Assembly (NCBI GenBank): GCA_903970255.1
Contig: CAJCHM010000044.1
Location: 1-38,991, forward strand
Length of the DNA: 38,991 bases
Direction of reading: 5' to 3'
Origin: Acidobacteriota bacterium
GTDB lineage: Bacteria > Chlamydiota > Chlamydiia > Chlamydiales > Rhabdochlamydiaceae
A program made the translations under genes and the position numbers. Of this stretch, positions 14,512 through 23,124 are shown piece by piece. Below the pieces are notes generated by a model. That model did not search any database. It saw nothing but the letters and a program-made list of their open reading frames with translations, and had not been told where the DNA came from. Position 1 is the first letter of the stretch. The number at the start of each line of letters is the position of its first letter.

Positions 14512-17219
14512 TTGTTGACCTCGAATGCAAGTTGCATGATCTGCTCCAGTTGTTTTTTATGCAGGGCATGGGAGCCGGCTGCAGGGGATGCGCTTCGGTC
14601 TCTTCCGATATACTTGAGGCTATTTTTTGCACCAAGGAGTTGATTCAAGAAGGGGCGGATGTATTCTGCAGCTCCCATGTTGCTATGCTCCTCTTGCAAC
14701 CAATAGACTGAAGGGGCACCTGCATATTTCTGCAGGATCTTTTTGACCTCATCTTCTGGGAAAGGGTAGAGCTGCTCGATCCTGACAAAGGCTATCGTGT
14801 CGATCCCTCTTTTTTCCCTTTCTTGCAGCAAATCGTAAAATACTTTGCCGCTGCAAAAAATGAGCTTTTCCACTTTTTGCAACACCACAGGATCGTCAAT
14901 CACCTCTTGGAATGCACCTTGGCTAAAATCATCAAGACTTGAGACGCATAAGCGGTGGCGCAAAATGGCTTTGGGAGTAAAGATAATGAGAGGTTTTTTG
15001 ACCTCATTCAATCCTTGTGCCCTTAATAGGTGGAATAGTTGCGCAGGATTTGAGCAGTTGGCAACGCGCATATTTTCATGGCCAGATAGCTGAAGGAACC
15101 TCTCCATCCTCCCTGATGAGTGTTCAGGACCTGCACCTTCATATCCATGAGGGAGCATGAGGGTCAGGTTTGAAGCCAATCCCCATTTTTGTTCGCTGGC
15201 GGCGATATATTGGTCAATGATGATCTGAGCGCCGTTGGCAAAATCCCCATACTGCGCTTCCCAAATGACAAGGGATTTCGGATAGGCGACGCTATACCCA
15301 AAGTCAAAGCCGAGCACAGCATATTCAGAAAGAGGGGAGTTATAGATATCAAAGGGCGCTTGAGTTTCACTCAAGTGGGATAGGGGAAAATACTTTTGTT
15401 CTCTAACCTGATCCACCCACATTGCATGGCGATGGGAGAATGTTCCCCTGCGCACATCTTGCCCAGAGAAGCGGATATGAATCTTATCCATCAGCAGTGT
15501 TGCAAATGCCAGATGTTCCCCCATTCCCCAGTCGATGGTTGCAGCGGAGGGGTCTGCATGAACCATCGCAAGCCTCTCTTGCAGCAGCTTGTTGATTTTG
15601 GGATGGATCCGAAGATCTTCTGGCAAGGAGCAGAACTTCTCTGCTAAAGAAATCAAGGTCTTTGCCTCTACAGAAGTAACAACTTTAGAGGGGTGAATCT
15701 CTTGGGGTTCTTGGGGTGTTTTCTTTGCAGCGGCAATGGAGGAGATCTCCTGCATTGCTTTTTGCAGGCTCTCTTTGAATTTGTTTTCCAGATCAGCTGC
15801 ATAAGCGGTATCCAAAACCCCCTCCTGAATCAACTGATCCCGGAAAATTTCGCGGATCGTTTTTTTTGCCTTGATCAACGCATATTCCAGAGGCTGAGTG
15901 AATGTGGGTTCATCTCCCTCATTATGTCCATATTTGCGGTAGCTGTTTAAATCAATAAAGACATCGCACTTAAATTTTTGACGTAAATGCATTGCAAGTA
16001 TTGCAGCTCTCACACACGCTGAGGGATCTTCTGCATTCACATGGAAGATGGGTGCGCCAAATCCAAGCGCAATTTCTGTGCAATAGGTTGTGGATCTAGC
16101 ATCTTTGGGAAGAGTGGTGAACCCGATCTGGTTGTTGATCACAAAATGCACGGTACCCCCGGTTGCATAACCGGTAAGGCCCGATAGTTGTATGGTCTCA
16201 TAGACAACGCCCTGCCCTGCAACTGCCGCATCTCCGTGGATAAGGATGGGAAGGATTTTCTCCTTACCTCCTTTAAGCTCCTGCTTGGCTCGCGCAATCC
16301 CTTCGACAACAGGATCTACTGACTCCAGATGGCTGGGATTAGCAACTAAAGTCACGCTGATCTCTTTTTGTGAAGGTGTCCGCAAATTTCCGATAAACCC
16401 TTTGTGGTATTTGACATCTCCCGTACCCTGTTGTAAATCAGGAGTATAAAAGTCTTCAAATTCGTGGAAGATGTTCGCATAGGATTTATTCAGGATGTTA
16501 GCTAACACATTCAATCTTCCCCGATGAGCCATCCCAACGACTACCTCTTCAACGCTCTCTTCTGCTCCTTTGCCAATGAGGGCAGAGAGCATGGGGATCA
16601 ACGTCTCAGCACCCTCTAAGGAAAATCGTTTTTGTCCCACGTATTTTGTGTGCAAAAAGGATTCAAACAACTCTGCTTTGTTTAAATGATGCAGAATCTG
16701 GATCTTTTCCTCTTTTTCAAGGTGAAGGGGAAAAAAAGGCTCGATCTGCTCTTGGATCCATCGCTCCATTTCCAGATTTTTTGATCCCATGTATTCAATG
16801 CCGATGGTGCCGCAATAGGTTTTCTGCAACGCCTCAATGATCTCTTTGAGGGGAGCTTCTTGTTTGTCTAAAAAGGCGCACGTGGGAAATTTTGTATCGA
16901 GTTCTTCTTTCTTAAAACCTAATTTTTCGATGTTTAGCTCTTGAGGCTCTTCCCTCTTTGTCGTTGCAACCGGATTGAAGTTTGCCATCTTGTGGCCGAA
17001 TTTCCGATAGGCATCGATCAGTAAATAGATCCGAAGATCTGGGCTCCCTTTCCTCTCTGTAGATGAGATCGAACTGGCAGTTTTAGCAAAGGTCATTCCC
17101 TCAAAAAAGTGGCGCCAAGAAGAATCGACACTATTGGGATCTTCCAAAAAATTTTGGTAGAGCAGTTCTAGCTCTGAAAGGTTTGCCAAGTTGGCAAAGG
17201 AAAAATCATTTTCTTTCAT
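14508..17219 (-). CDS. sucA: 2-oxoglutarate dehydrogenase E1 component
   Basis: This 903-residue thiamine-diphosphate enzyme decarboxylates 2-oxoglutarate in the TCA cycle. The N-terminal E2-binding segment reads [17 protein letters not shown]. Next come [17 protein letters not shown] and the ThDP-binding [18 protein letters not shown], then the active-site run HVNAEDP and [12 protein letters not shown]. The transketolase-like C-terminal half follows, with FGYSVAYP and [15 protein letters not shown]. The length matches the family (E. coli 933). I choose the ATG at 17219 (MKENDFSF) with GGGGGTG upstream; an in-frame ATG at 17249 would add 10 residues. It is the first gene of sucA-sucB-lpdA. 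I recall the same sucA-sucB neighbourhood in C. trachomatis (CT054-055). Confidence 0.96.
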   Translation of the reverse strand: MKENDFSFANLANLSELELLYQNFLEDPNSVDSSWRHFFEGMTFAKTASSISSTERKGSPDLRIYLLIDAYRKFGHKMANFNPVATTKREEPQELNIEKLGFKKEELDTKFPTCAFLDKQEAPLKEIIEALQKTYCGTIGIEYMGSKNLEMERWIQEQIEPFFPLHLEKEEKIQILHHLNKAELFESFLHTKYVGQKRFSLEGAETLIPMLSALIGKGAEESVEEVVVGMAHRGRLNVLANILNKSYANIFHEFEDFYTPDLQQGTGDVKYHKGFIGNLRTPSQKEISVTLVANPSHLESVDPVVEGIARAKQELKGGKEKILPILIHGDAAVAGQGVVYETIQLSGLTGYATGGTVHFVINNQIGFTTLPKDARSTTYCTEIALGFGAPIFHVNAEDPSACVRAAILAMHLRQKFKCDVFIDLNSYRKYGHNEGDEPTFTQPLEYALIKAKKTIREIFRDQLIQEGVLDTAYAADLENKFKESLQKAMQEISSIAAAKKTPQEPQEIHPSKVVTSVEAKTLISLAEKFCSLPEDLRIHPKINKLLQERLAMVHADPSAATIDWGMGEHLAFATLLMDKIHIRFSGQDVRRGTFSHRHAMWVDQVREQKYFPLSHLSETQAPFDIYNSPLSEYAVLGFDFGYSVAYPKSLVIWEAQYGDFANGAQIIIDQYIAASEQKWGLASNLTLMLPHGYEGAGPEHSSGRMERFLQLSGHENMRVANCSNPAQLFHLLRAQGLNEVKKPLIIFTPKAILRHRLCVSSLDDFSQGAFQEVIDDPVVLQKVEKLIFCSGKVFYDLLQEREKRGIDTIAFVRIEQLYPFPEDEVKKILQKYAGAPSVYWLQEEHSNMGAAEYIRPFLNQLLGAKNSLKYIGRDRSASPAAGSHALHKKQLEQIMQLAFEVNK

Positions 17220-17376
17220 CACACCCCCATCAAAGTTCATAAATATCAAATCATAAATTTAAATCCATCTCTAATTGTGATGTTGCGCATAATCCTTATT
17301 TTCACTCATACTTTCCGGCTCTATGGATTGCAAATGGGAGATCCAGAAGCGTCTAAAGAATATTTTTACATTTGGT

Positions 17377-17405
17377 TTGCATAAAAATTAGGGCTTCAGT
17401 AAATA
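17377..17405 (+). promoter_or_regulatory. predicted promoter of the acidic coiled-coil-hemW pair
   Basis: TTGCAT (17377-17382), a 17-base spacer and TAAATA (17400-17405) lie 40 bases before the ATG at 17446. The divergent sucA promoter must lie in the same 230-bp region, but I could not place it. Confidence 0.4.
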
Positions 17406-17445
17406 GAGCGATGATGAAGTAAACTGCTGGTAAAAGGTGGGAGCG

Positions 17446-17910
17446 ATGAATATTAAGAGCGAGCGTTTGAAAAAATTGGAATCGGAATTTCAGGATCTTG
17501 AGCAGTGGCTCAAGTTAGGTCTTGTTCCGAAAAAAGATCTGGAAAAACACAAAGAGGAAATGCGTAACCTTCAAGAAAAGGTGGGTGAAGAAAAGGAGCG
17601 TTTGCGCTTTCTCAAAGAAAGTGGCGAGATGGAAGAGTTTAGCGCTCCTAAACGCCCAGGTGGTCGTCAGCCCGCGCATGAGCCGCAAAGTTTGCCTGAT
17701 ATCGACATCGCAGAAGAGGGGTTTACCGATGCTGGCCTTGATATGGAGACAGAGCCCTTCGACACGGAGTCGACAGCATCTGGCGAGGAGAGTGAAGAGG
17801 TAGATGAGGAAGCAGCAGCACCTGAGGAAGAAGAAGATGAAGATCCTTTTAGCGACCGCAATCGCTGGCGCAGAGGTGTGCTCGAAGATCCCGATGCCAA
17901 TGATTGGTAA
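17446..17910 (+). CDS. coiled-coil protein with acidic tail, chlamydia-conserved
   Basis: The protein has 154 residues. Residues 1-60 are a charged helix with heptads (SERLKKLESEFQDLEQWLKL and following), a predicted coiled coil. The rest is disordered and extremely acidic, including SGEESEEVDEE and EEEEDEDPF, ending RRGVLEDPDANDW. The ATG is preceded by AGGTGGGAG; a GTG at 17437 lies within that ribosome site and is rejected. It stands between sucA and hemW, the place held by CT053 in C. trachomatis as I recall. Function unknown; an RNA polymerase-delta-like or chaperone-like acidic role is only a thought. The last 17 bases overlap hemW. Confidence 0.72.
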   Translation: MNIKSERLKKLESEFQDLEQWLKLGLVPKKDLEKHKEEMRNLQEKVGEEKERLRFLKESGEMEEFSAPKRPGGRQPAHEPQSLPDIDIAEEGFTDAGLDMETEPFDTESTASGEESEEVDEEAAAPEEEEDEDPFSDRNRWRRGVLEDPDANDW

Positions 17911-19039
17911 GGATGTCAGTCTTTACTTTCACATCCCCTTCTGCTCAAAAAAATGTCCTTATTGCCATTTTTTTGTTTTGCCGAATCTGGAAAAGTATAA
18001 GAGACCCTTTATGCCAGCCCTCATTAAGGAATGGCAGATGCGGTTGCCTCAGCTTAAGGGTAAAAAAATAGTTTCTATCTACTTTGGAGGGGGCACCCCC
18101 ACCAAGCTAGGGCCCCAAGACTATACCCCCTTATTAGAGTCCATTCTTACCTCCGGTGTGGAAATCGCCCCTGATTGCGAAATTACATTGGAGGCCAATC
18201 CTGAAGATGTCAGCTTAAAGGGGATGCAAGAATTTCAACCTCTTGGGATCAATCGCATTAGCCTTGGCGTCCAGTCATTGATTGATGAAGATCTCATCTT
18301 ATTGGGCCGCACCCACAATGTTAACCGTTCAGTGGATGCGATCCATCAGGTTAGAGAGGCAGGGATTGACAACATTTCCATTGATTTGATGTTTGAGCTG
18401 CCCAAACAGAATTTAGAGCGTTGGCAAAAAACTTTAAGTGCCGTTGCCAACCTTCCCATCACCCACCTTTCCCTCTATAATCTTACCTTTGAGCCTCACA
18501 CTGTTTTTTTTAAACAGAGGCAGCAACTTCTTCCCCAACTTCCGCCCGATGAGGAGCGTCTAAAAATGCTTGAGATAGCCATCGATGCGTTCACCTCGTT
18601 TGGCCTATCCCGCTATGAGATTTCTGCGTTTGCTAAGAGGGGAGCCCCATCTAGGCACAATATGGGCTATTGGGCAGGGCGCCCATTTTTTGGCTTTGGT
18701 CCCTCTGCTTTTAGCTACTGGGAAGGGGCGAGATTTTCCAACGTCGCAAATTTTAATCAATATCTCTCTTTAATTGAGCAGAATCGATTTCCGATCGATT
18801 TTGAAGAAAAGCTTGCCCATCCGCGCAAATTGCAAGAATTATTTGCAATCGGCTTAAGACTTACCGCAGGTGTCGATTTATCTCTTTTTACAGCCCTTCA
18901 TGGGGAGCTCCCATCCGCTATGAAAAAGACATTATCGATGTTGATAGAAAAAGGTTTTTTGATCCAAGAGGGCAATCATGTGCAATTGACCTCTACCGGC
19001 CAGCTCTTTTACGACACTGTTGCCTCGGAGATCATCTAG
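17894..19039 (+). CDS. hemW: HemW-type radical SAM protein (hemN-like)
   Basis: This 381-residue radical SAM protein contains FHIPFCSKKCPYCHFF, the C-x3-C-x2-C cluster motif, at about residues 12-27. The region YFGGGTPTKLG (SAM binding) and EANPEDV then NRISLGVQS follow. The C-terminal HemN domain includes RYEISAFAKRGAPSRHN and FFGFGPSAFSY. HemW proteins have this Tyr/Phe-x-HIPFC form and about 380 residues and act as heme chaperones. True oxygen-independent coproporphyrinogen oxidases are longer. Older chlamydial annotations call it hemN. The ATG at 17894 and the ATG at 17900 are both possible starts. It ends with a strong terminator. Confidence 0.87.
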   Translation: MPMIGKDVSLYFHIPFCSKKCPYCHFFVLPNLEKYKRPFMPALIKEWQMRLPQLKGKKIVSIYFGGGTPTKLGPQDYTPLLESILTSGVEIAPDCEITLEANPEDVSLKGMQEFQPLGINRISLGVQSLIDEDLILLGRTHNVNRSVDAIHQVREAGIDNISIDLMFELPKQNLERWQKTLSAVANLPITHLSLYNLTFEPHTVFFKQRQQLLPQLPPDEERLKMLEIAIDAFTSFGLSRYEISAFAKRGAPSRHNMGYWAGRPFFGFGPSAFSYWEGARFSNVANFNQYLSLIEQNRFPIDFEEKLAHPRKLQELFAIGLRLTAGVDLSLFTALHGELPSAMKKTLSMLIEKGFLIQEGNHVQLTSTGQLFYDTVASEII

Positions 19040-19045
19040 AAATGA

Positions 19046-19077
19046 AAAAGGAGCGGCTTTTAAAGGCCGCTCCTTTT
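19046..19077 (+). terminator. rho-independent terminator after hemW
   Basis: AAAAGGAGCGGC (19046-19057) and GCCGCTCCTTTT (19066-19077) form a 12-bp perfect stem with A- and T-runs on both sides, so it can act in either direction. Confidence 0.9.
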
Positions 19078-19083
19078 AAGGAA

Positions 19084-19099
19084 GGTAGGAAATCCTACC
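19084..19099 (-). terminator. small hairpin at the convergent junction
   Basis: GGTAGGA and TCCTACC form a 7-bp perfect stem around AA. It follows the minus-strand gene at 19148 and may help to end its transcript together with the larger neighbour. Confidence 0.4.
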
Positions 19100-19147
19100 T
19101 CCCTAAAGTGGAGTGTTATTTACAAAAAGCTCATCGGATGATGAAGC

Positions 19148-20443
19148 TTACTTACGGATTTGAGCATTTTTGAGCAGATCATTCATCTCATTAAACAGTG
19201 TCTTTTCGTTGCCTGTATAATTTTTTGTAACATCGCTAAGAAGGACAGCTTTCTGCATTTGGTTGTAGAAAGCAGCCTTGTTGTTCATCACTGCATTAGC
19301 TTCTGCATCCAGATTCTCTCGAATCATGCGCTTTCTAAGGGCAACTGTAGCCTTTTTGAGCGCTTCATACTCTTTAACGAGCTTCTCATGGTCAGCTTTT
19401 GCATTTTTGTAGTTTAGAGCTGCCTTATGAAATTCTGGGACTTTATGTGCCAAATTGTCAATAACAGACTCACATTGCTTAACAACATCACTCTCAGCAG
19501 TTATCTCACTGATAGCGTCTGCGTTACCCTTGTATTTTTCACGTTCGACTTCATAGGCATCGTGTAGTTTTTTTAGATTTTCCCATGACTTATGTATCGA
19601 ACCTGTTTGATCTGCAGCCTGAGGGTTTTCTCTTTCAAATAGTACAACTCTAGCTTCATCTTTCTCTAAGCTGGGCAATTGAGCAAGTACCTCTTTCTTG
19701 AACTTCTCAAATTCTGAGCCATCACCTCTGGCGGCGAAGTTACCTGCAAGCTTCTTGAAAGCTTCTGCATGCTTACCTTCATCAAGAGTTGCCTTGCGCA
19801 AAGAAGCTTCGATGTCTGAGGCTTCTGATCCAAATACCTTGCTCATCATTTCAGACTTAGCAGCAAAACTTTCCATGTTGATGCCCTTAGCATCTTTTTG
19901 CATAGCAAAAGTGGCAACCATGTCCTTGTACATGATGTTGTCAAATTTTTTCAGCATAGGCTTCATATTTTTGACAATTTTAGAATTGCGTACTTGTGTA
20001 TCTATATTAGAACCTTTCAATTCATTAGGCTTTTCTAATGCTTTTCTAGCAGCTTGGGTATAAACAGCAAAATCTTCTTTGAGTTCATCGACGCCAAGTG
20101 TACTGCAGCGACCTTTGAAAGCATTATAGAATGTTTCCAAAGCTTTTTCAGACTGGTTCTTTAGATGGTTTTGCACTGCGTCTTCCTTAACACTTATACT
20201 AACTTGAGCATTACCAGGCAAATGATCTTGATCTTGCGACATTTGCTTAGAAACTTTACTAATAAGGTCTGAATACGCCCTATTCAGTACTGTGACGGAA
20301 CGTAGGTTCCAGAAATAGCTAATTAAACCCAAAATTTTAGAGAATCCACTTGCTTGAGTGACTTTTTCATCCCAGAATTGTTCTTTAGACTGAAAAAGTT
20401 TTACGCTAGCGTCTGCAACTGTTAAATGTGAACTTGTTGACAT
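19148..20443 (-). CDS. helical protein of unknown function, candidate effector
   Basis: The protein has 431 residues and is almost entirely predicted helix, with coiled-coil-like runs (KSWENLKKLHDAYEVEREKY; NAKADHEKLVKEYEALKKAT). It is rich in Lys, Ala and Glu. There is no signal peptide. One modest hydrophobic stretch near residue 35 (KILGLISYFWNLRSVTVLN) is too polar for a confident membrane segment. The GGAGG ribosome site is optimal, and a TATAAT lies just upstream, so expression may be high. It is isolated between a terminator and an 815-bp gene-free region. I do not recognise a family. A secreted coiled-coil effector or a structural protein are both possible. Confidence 0.65.
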   Translation of the reverse strand: MSTSSHLTVADASVKLFQSKEQFWDEKVTQASGFSKILGLISYFWNLRSVTVLNRAYSDLISKVSKQMSQDQDHLPGNAQVSISVKEDAVQNHLKNQSEKALETFYNAFKGRCSTLGVDELKEDFAVYTQAARKALEKPNELKGSNIDTQVRNSKIVKNMKPMLKKFDNIMYKDMVATFAMQKDAKGINMESFAAKSEMMSKVFGSEASDIEASLRKATLDEGKHAEAFKKLAGNFAARGDGSEFEKFKKEVLAQLPSLEKDEARVVLFERENPQAADQTGSIHKSWENLKKLHDAYEVEREKYKGNADAISEITAESDVVKQCESVIDNLAHKVPEFHKAALNYKNAKADHEKLVKEYEALKKATVALRKRMIRENLDAEANAVMNNKAAFYNQMQKAVLLSDVTKNYTGNEKTLFNEMNDLLKNAQIRK

Positions 20444-20464
20444 ACTAAATTTCCTCCGAAACTA

Positions 20465-20470
20465 ATTATA
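20465..20470 (-). promoter_or_regulatory. possible -10 box for the 431-residue gene
   Basis: A perfect TATAAT on the minus strand lies 22 bases upstream of the ATG. No good -35 box is found at 16-18 bases. An extended or activator-dependent promoter is possible. Confidence 0.35.
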
Positions 20471-21258
20471 CTTTGTTTGTAAGAACGTAATTTTTCTGCG
20501 TTACGACTAGAGTATAGTACGCGGCCTTATTTAAATTCAACAAAAGATCGAAGCAGAGTTGATTAAAAAGAAAAATGTATTGATTTTCTGTATTTGTAAA
20601 AGTTTAACTACGCAAATTTTGTTGCTGTTATGTCGTTGGTAAATTTTTACTCCGACCTATTTTAAATTTCTGTAGTCACAGAAAATCGAAAGCAGTCACA
20701 ATTTTTCGTGTTGAATTTAGGTCGCAAAATTAACTTGTTGTAATCGTTTTTCGTTTCATTAATTAAATAAACAAGATTCATTATAATTGATTCGCATTTG
20801 TTTGTTTTATTTACGACATCGGTAATAAGTGTTAGTTTCAGTAATTTTTATGATTTTTAATTCATTTTAATATGTGATTTTGCAAATTGATTTAAAACTA
20901 AAAAATACAATGGAGAAAAATTAGTTTTTATTCTATGCTTTAATAAGTGTTTTTGCGGTTCTTGCGCTAAACAAAAATACAATTTTTACATTCCGGAAGG
21001 AATCGCGATATCTACAGAAAATATCTTTACTAAAACGGTATACAAAGTTTGAAGAACCTATAATTAAAATTTCTGCCAGTCCATCATAAGACCTCTTGTG
21101 GTCAGCGTGGCAGAGGTGATTGCTTATTTTTCTGGGCATATTAGAAACAGTTTTAATGCTTCAAGTAAAGTTTAATGAACGGAAAATCCAGTGGCGTTAT
21201 CCTCCTCCTTTAAAATGGCGAGTTGTTAAGAATGGCGCGTTAATTCTAATCTAAAGTT
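20471..21258. other. long AT-rich region without a supported gene
   Basis: No ORF here has coding character. A 68-codon minus-strand frame at 20933-21139 lacks a ribosome site and is not called. Visible structures are the nested stems at 20653-20724, a TTAATT-17-TATAAT box pair at 20759-20787 (plus strand) with no gene behind it, and a TCTGCCA/TGGCAGA inverted pair at 21072-21114. Together they make a small RNA gene possible, but none is recognisable. Confidence 0.4.
20653..20724. other. nested hairpin, possible structured RNA
   Basis: CGACCTA (20653-20659) pairs with TAGGTCG (20718-20724). Within it TTTCTGT (20667-20673) pairs with ACAGAAA (20678-20684) around AGTC. The sequence is AT-rich, so chance pairing is possible. 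Confidence 0.25.
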
Positions 21259-22137
21259 ATGCAGCAGTGGATTGAAGATTTTTTGTGCTATCTTGGTTCT
21301 GAAAAGGGGCTTGCCCATAACACCCTCATTTCCTATCGGCGCGATCTAGCCCTATTTGAGCGGCAGCTCAATCAAAAGGAGGTTGTTTCCTTCGATCTGG
21401 TGTCTGAGGAAGATGTCATTGCCTTTTTGTCTCTATTGAAAACTCAAGGGTATGCATCGAGCTCCATTTGTAGAACCCTTGTAGCTGTGAAGATGTTGTT
21501 TCGTTTTTTAAAAAAAGAGTGTTTGGTTACTAAAGATGTGACACAGCATCTGGATTCTCCTCGGATGTGGCAGCTGATTCCTGAGGTTTTAACCCTTGCA
21601 GAGGTGGATACCCTCTTAAAGGCTCCAGATAGGACTACCCCCTCTGGTGCTAGAGATGGGGCGATATTGCAGATCATTTACGCCTCGGGATTGCGCGTAT
21701 CAGAGGTTTGCACCCTCAATATTTGCGATATTGACGACAAAACTGTGCGCGTAAGAGGAAAAGGGGGGAAAGAGCGGGTGGTTCCCATTGCCAAATCTGC
21801 AGTAGATGCTATCGACCACTATTTAATCCACTTCCGTAGATCTGCGGAGGAAGTAAAACAGACGCCGCTTTTTACCTCAGATAGGGGCAAAAGGATGGAT
21901 AGGACATTCATCTGGAAGAGGGTTAAGCTCTATGCCAAATCCGCCGGGATTGTCAAAGAAATCTCTCCGCATACCCTCAGGCACTCTTTTGCAACCCACC
22001 TTTTGGAAAATGGAGCGGATTTGCGTGTGATCCAGGAAATGCTGGGGCACTCCAACATTGCAACCACTGATCGTTACACTCACATCAGTAAGCGTCATCT
22101 GACGGAAGCCTTTGAGGCGTTTCACCCTAGACCTTAA
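21259..22137 (+). CDS. xerD: site-specific tyrosine recombinase XerD
   Basis: This 292-residue tyrosine recombinase resolves chromosome dimers at dif together with XerC and FtsK. The N-terminal SAM-like core-binding domain begins MQQWIEDFLCYLGSEKGLAHN. The catalytic residues are all visible: Arg in ASGLRVSEV, Lys in VRGKGGKERVVP, the HTLRHSFATHLL box, His in LGHSNIATTD and the nucleophile Tyr in RYTHIS. The length fits chromosomal XerD (298 in E. coli) rather than phage integrases. There is no attachment-site or integron context, so it is probably the housekeeping enzyme. A terminator overlaps its stop. Confidence 0.92.
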   Translation: MQQWIEDFLCYLGSEKGLAHNTLISYRRDLALFERQLNQKEVVSFDLVSEEDVIAFLSLLKTQGYASSSICRTLVAVKMLFRFLKKECLVTKDVTQHLDSPRMWQLIPEVLTLAEVDTLLKAPDRTTPSGARDGAILQIIYASGLRVSEVCTLNICDIDDKTVRVRGKGGKERVVPIAKSAVDAIDHYLIHFRRSAEEVKQTPLFTSDRGKRMDRTFIWKRVKLYAKSAGIVKEISPHTLRHSFATHLLENGADLRVIQEMLGHSNIATTDRYTHISKRHLTEAFEAFHPRP

Positions 22138-22151
22138 GTCTGGGGTCTTTT
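22125..22151 (+). terminator. terminator overlapping the xerD stop
   Basis: CCCTAGAC (22125-22132) pairs with GTCTGGGG (22138-22145, one G-T pair) around CTTAA. TCTTTT follows. The stem includes the last codons of xerD. Confidence 0.65.
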
Positions 22152-22245
22152 AGTGAGTGTAAGTAACTCCTAATCAACAAGTTAACAAAATTTATTTTTC
22201 AAGAAAACAACGCGCTCGTTTGTCAATCTATAAACTATGCTTTCT

Positions 22246-22286
22246 TGGGAAAATAATGTTTATAAAAATCCTGGGAAAATGATAAT
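22246..22286 (+). promoter_or_regulatory. toxin-antitoxin promoter/operator candidate
   Basis: TGGGAAAAT occurs twice, at 22246-22254 and 22272-22280, 26 bp apart. The second copy abuts GATAAT (22281-22286), a likely -10 box. Direct repeats overlapping the promoter fit autorepression by a ribbon-helix-helix antitoxin. The antitoxin ATG at 22317 has an AAGGAGG ribosome site. Confidence 0.45.
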
Positions 22287-22316
22287 ATAGGAATATTAAC
22301 AAAGAAGGAGGCGTAT

Positions 22317-22574
22317 ATGGGTGCCCATCAAGAAAAAGTAAAAATGACGATTGAATGTACTCCTAATGAAAGGGCGTACATAAAGATGCTCGCCGCTAAG
22401 GCCCATTTAAATCTTAGCGATTTAATCCTGTCTTACCTGAGCAAGGACTTTCCCTCTCATAAGCCTAATAAAGAGACTCTTGCAGCTATGAAGGAGTTGG
22501 ATGAGGGTGGTGGAATCGAATATGAGTCTATGGATGATTTCTGGAGAGACATGGGAGTTACACCAAAGTGTTGA
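22317..22574 (+). CDS. RelB/DinJ-type antitoxin
   Basis: The protein has 85 residues. The N-terminal part VKMTIECTPNERAYIKMLAA through LNLSDLILSYLSK (residues 9-42) fits a ribbon-helix-helix DNA-binding domain: a beta strand followed by two helices. The C-terminal part, with ETLAAMKELDEGGG and YESMDDFWRDMG, is the flexible toxin-neutralising tail typical of this group. It has an optimal ribosome site and overlaps the toxin start. It should repress its own operon, probably through the repeats at 22246-22280, and neutralise the YafQ-like toxin. Confidence 0.82.
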   Translation: MGAHQEKVKMTIECTPNERAYIKMLAAKAHLNLSDLILSYLSKDFPSHKPNKETLAAMKELDEGGGIEYESMDDFWRDMGVTPKC

Positions 22575-22816
22575 ACCCTAAACCTTCCGCTCGTTTTAAA
22601 AAGGACTTAAAAAAATATCTGCACAAACGAACAGTGGTGATTGATATGCTTTGTCGGAAGAAAAAATTACCTGACAAATATCGCGACCACTTCCTTACCG
22701 GAGTTTACCATGGTTATCGTGAATGCCACATTAAACCTGACGTTTTATTGGTTTATAGAACAGATTCCCGATGCTTATATCTAGCCAGAATTGGTTCCCA
22801 TTCTGAACTTTTTTGA
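22568..22816 (+). CDS. YafQ-family mRNA interferase toxin
   Basis: This is an 82-residue RelE-superfamily toxin. FKKDLKKYLHKR near the N-terminus and the C-terminal block GYRECHIKPDVLLVYRT...LARIGSHSELF match YafQ closely. The block contains the catalytic-type His-x3-Asp and the terminal His of GSHSELF. YafQ cleaves mRNA in the translating ribosome. The start is GTG at 22568 or TTG at 22571, both overlapping the antitoxin stop, which implies translational coupling and lower toxin output. A 167-bp palindromic element starts 2 bp after the stop codon. All key residues are present, so the toxin looks intact. Confidence 0.9.
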   Translation: MLNPKPSARFKKDLKKYLHKRTVVIDMLCRKKKLPDKYRDHFLTGVYHGYRECHIKPDVLLVYRTDSRCLYLARIGSHSELF

Positions 22817-22818
22817 TC

Positions 22819-22985
22819 TATACCGGCGCCACTTCAAACGTACCTGTCATTTCTGTTTTAACGGCCCCCTTTTCCCTTCCCCCAAACAGGGCCTTATTAC
22901 TTCGAATAATGTCCCTGTTAGGGGAAGGGAAAAATGGTCGCGTTAAAACAGAAATGACAGGTACGTTTGAAGTAGCACCGGTATA
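22819..22985. mobile_element. 167-bp palindromic element, family 2, complete copy
   Basis: The ends are TATACCGG and CCGGTATA. The arms match through CACTTCAAACGTACCTGTCA and beyond (TTTCTGTTTTAACG), then diverge a little towards the centre (CCCTTCCCC/GGGGAAGGG). The central part is CAGGGCCTTATTACTTCG. A partial second copy lies at 38117-38205. No coding sequence is present. It may also work as the terminator of the toxin operon. Confidence 0.8.
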
Positions 22986-23066
22986 TGCCGATCGGCCACA
23001 GACTTCTAAATAAGTTAACTCGTGGGCATTTTGTTCATAGCTATGCAAACTTCCATGTATTGCGCA

Positions 23067-23124
23067 ATCTTCTGCACCTCTTGAAAAAGCCGCAATTGCG
23101 GCTTTTTCAAGAGGTGCAGAAGAT
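23067..23124. repeat. 58-bp perfect palindrome
   Basis: The two 29-base arms (ATCTTCTGCACCTCTTGAAA at the outer end, GCCGCAA at the centre) are exact reverse complements with no spacer. No mismatch is visible. It lies next to or inside the remains of the secreted-protein gene. Such a perfect zero-loop palindrome extrudes easily and is expected to be unstable, so it may be recent. Confidence 0.85.

Noticed and set aside
20933-21139. 68-codon minus-strand ORF in the gene-free region
   Set aside because: No ribosome site, no recognisable pattern, AT-rich by chance.
21259-22137. XerD as a mobile-element integrase
   Set aside because: Length and motifs fit the chromosomal enzyme, and no attachment site, tRNA or cargo boundary is near.
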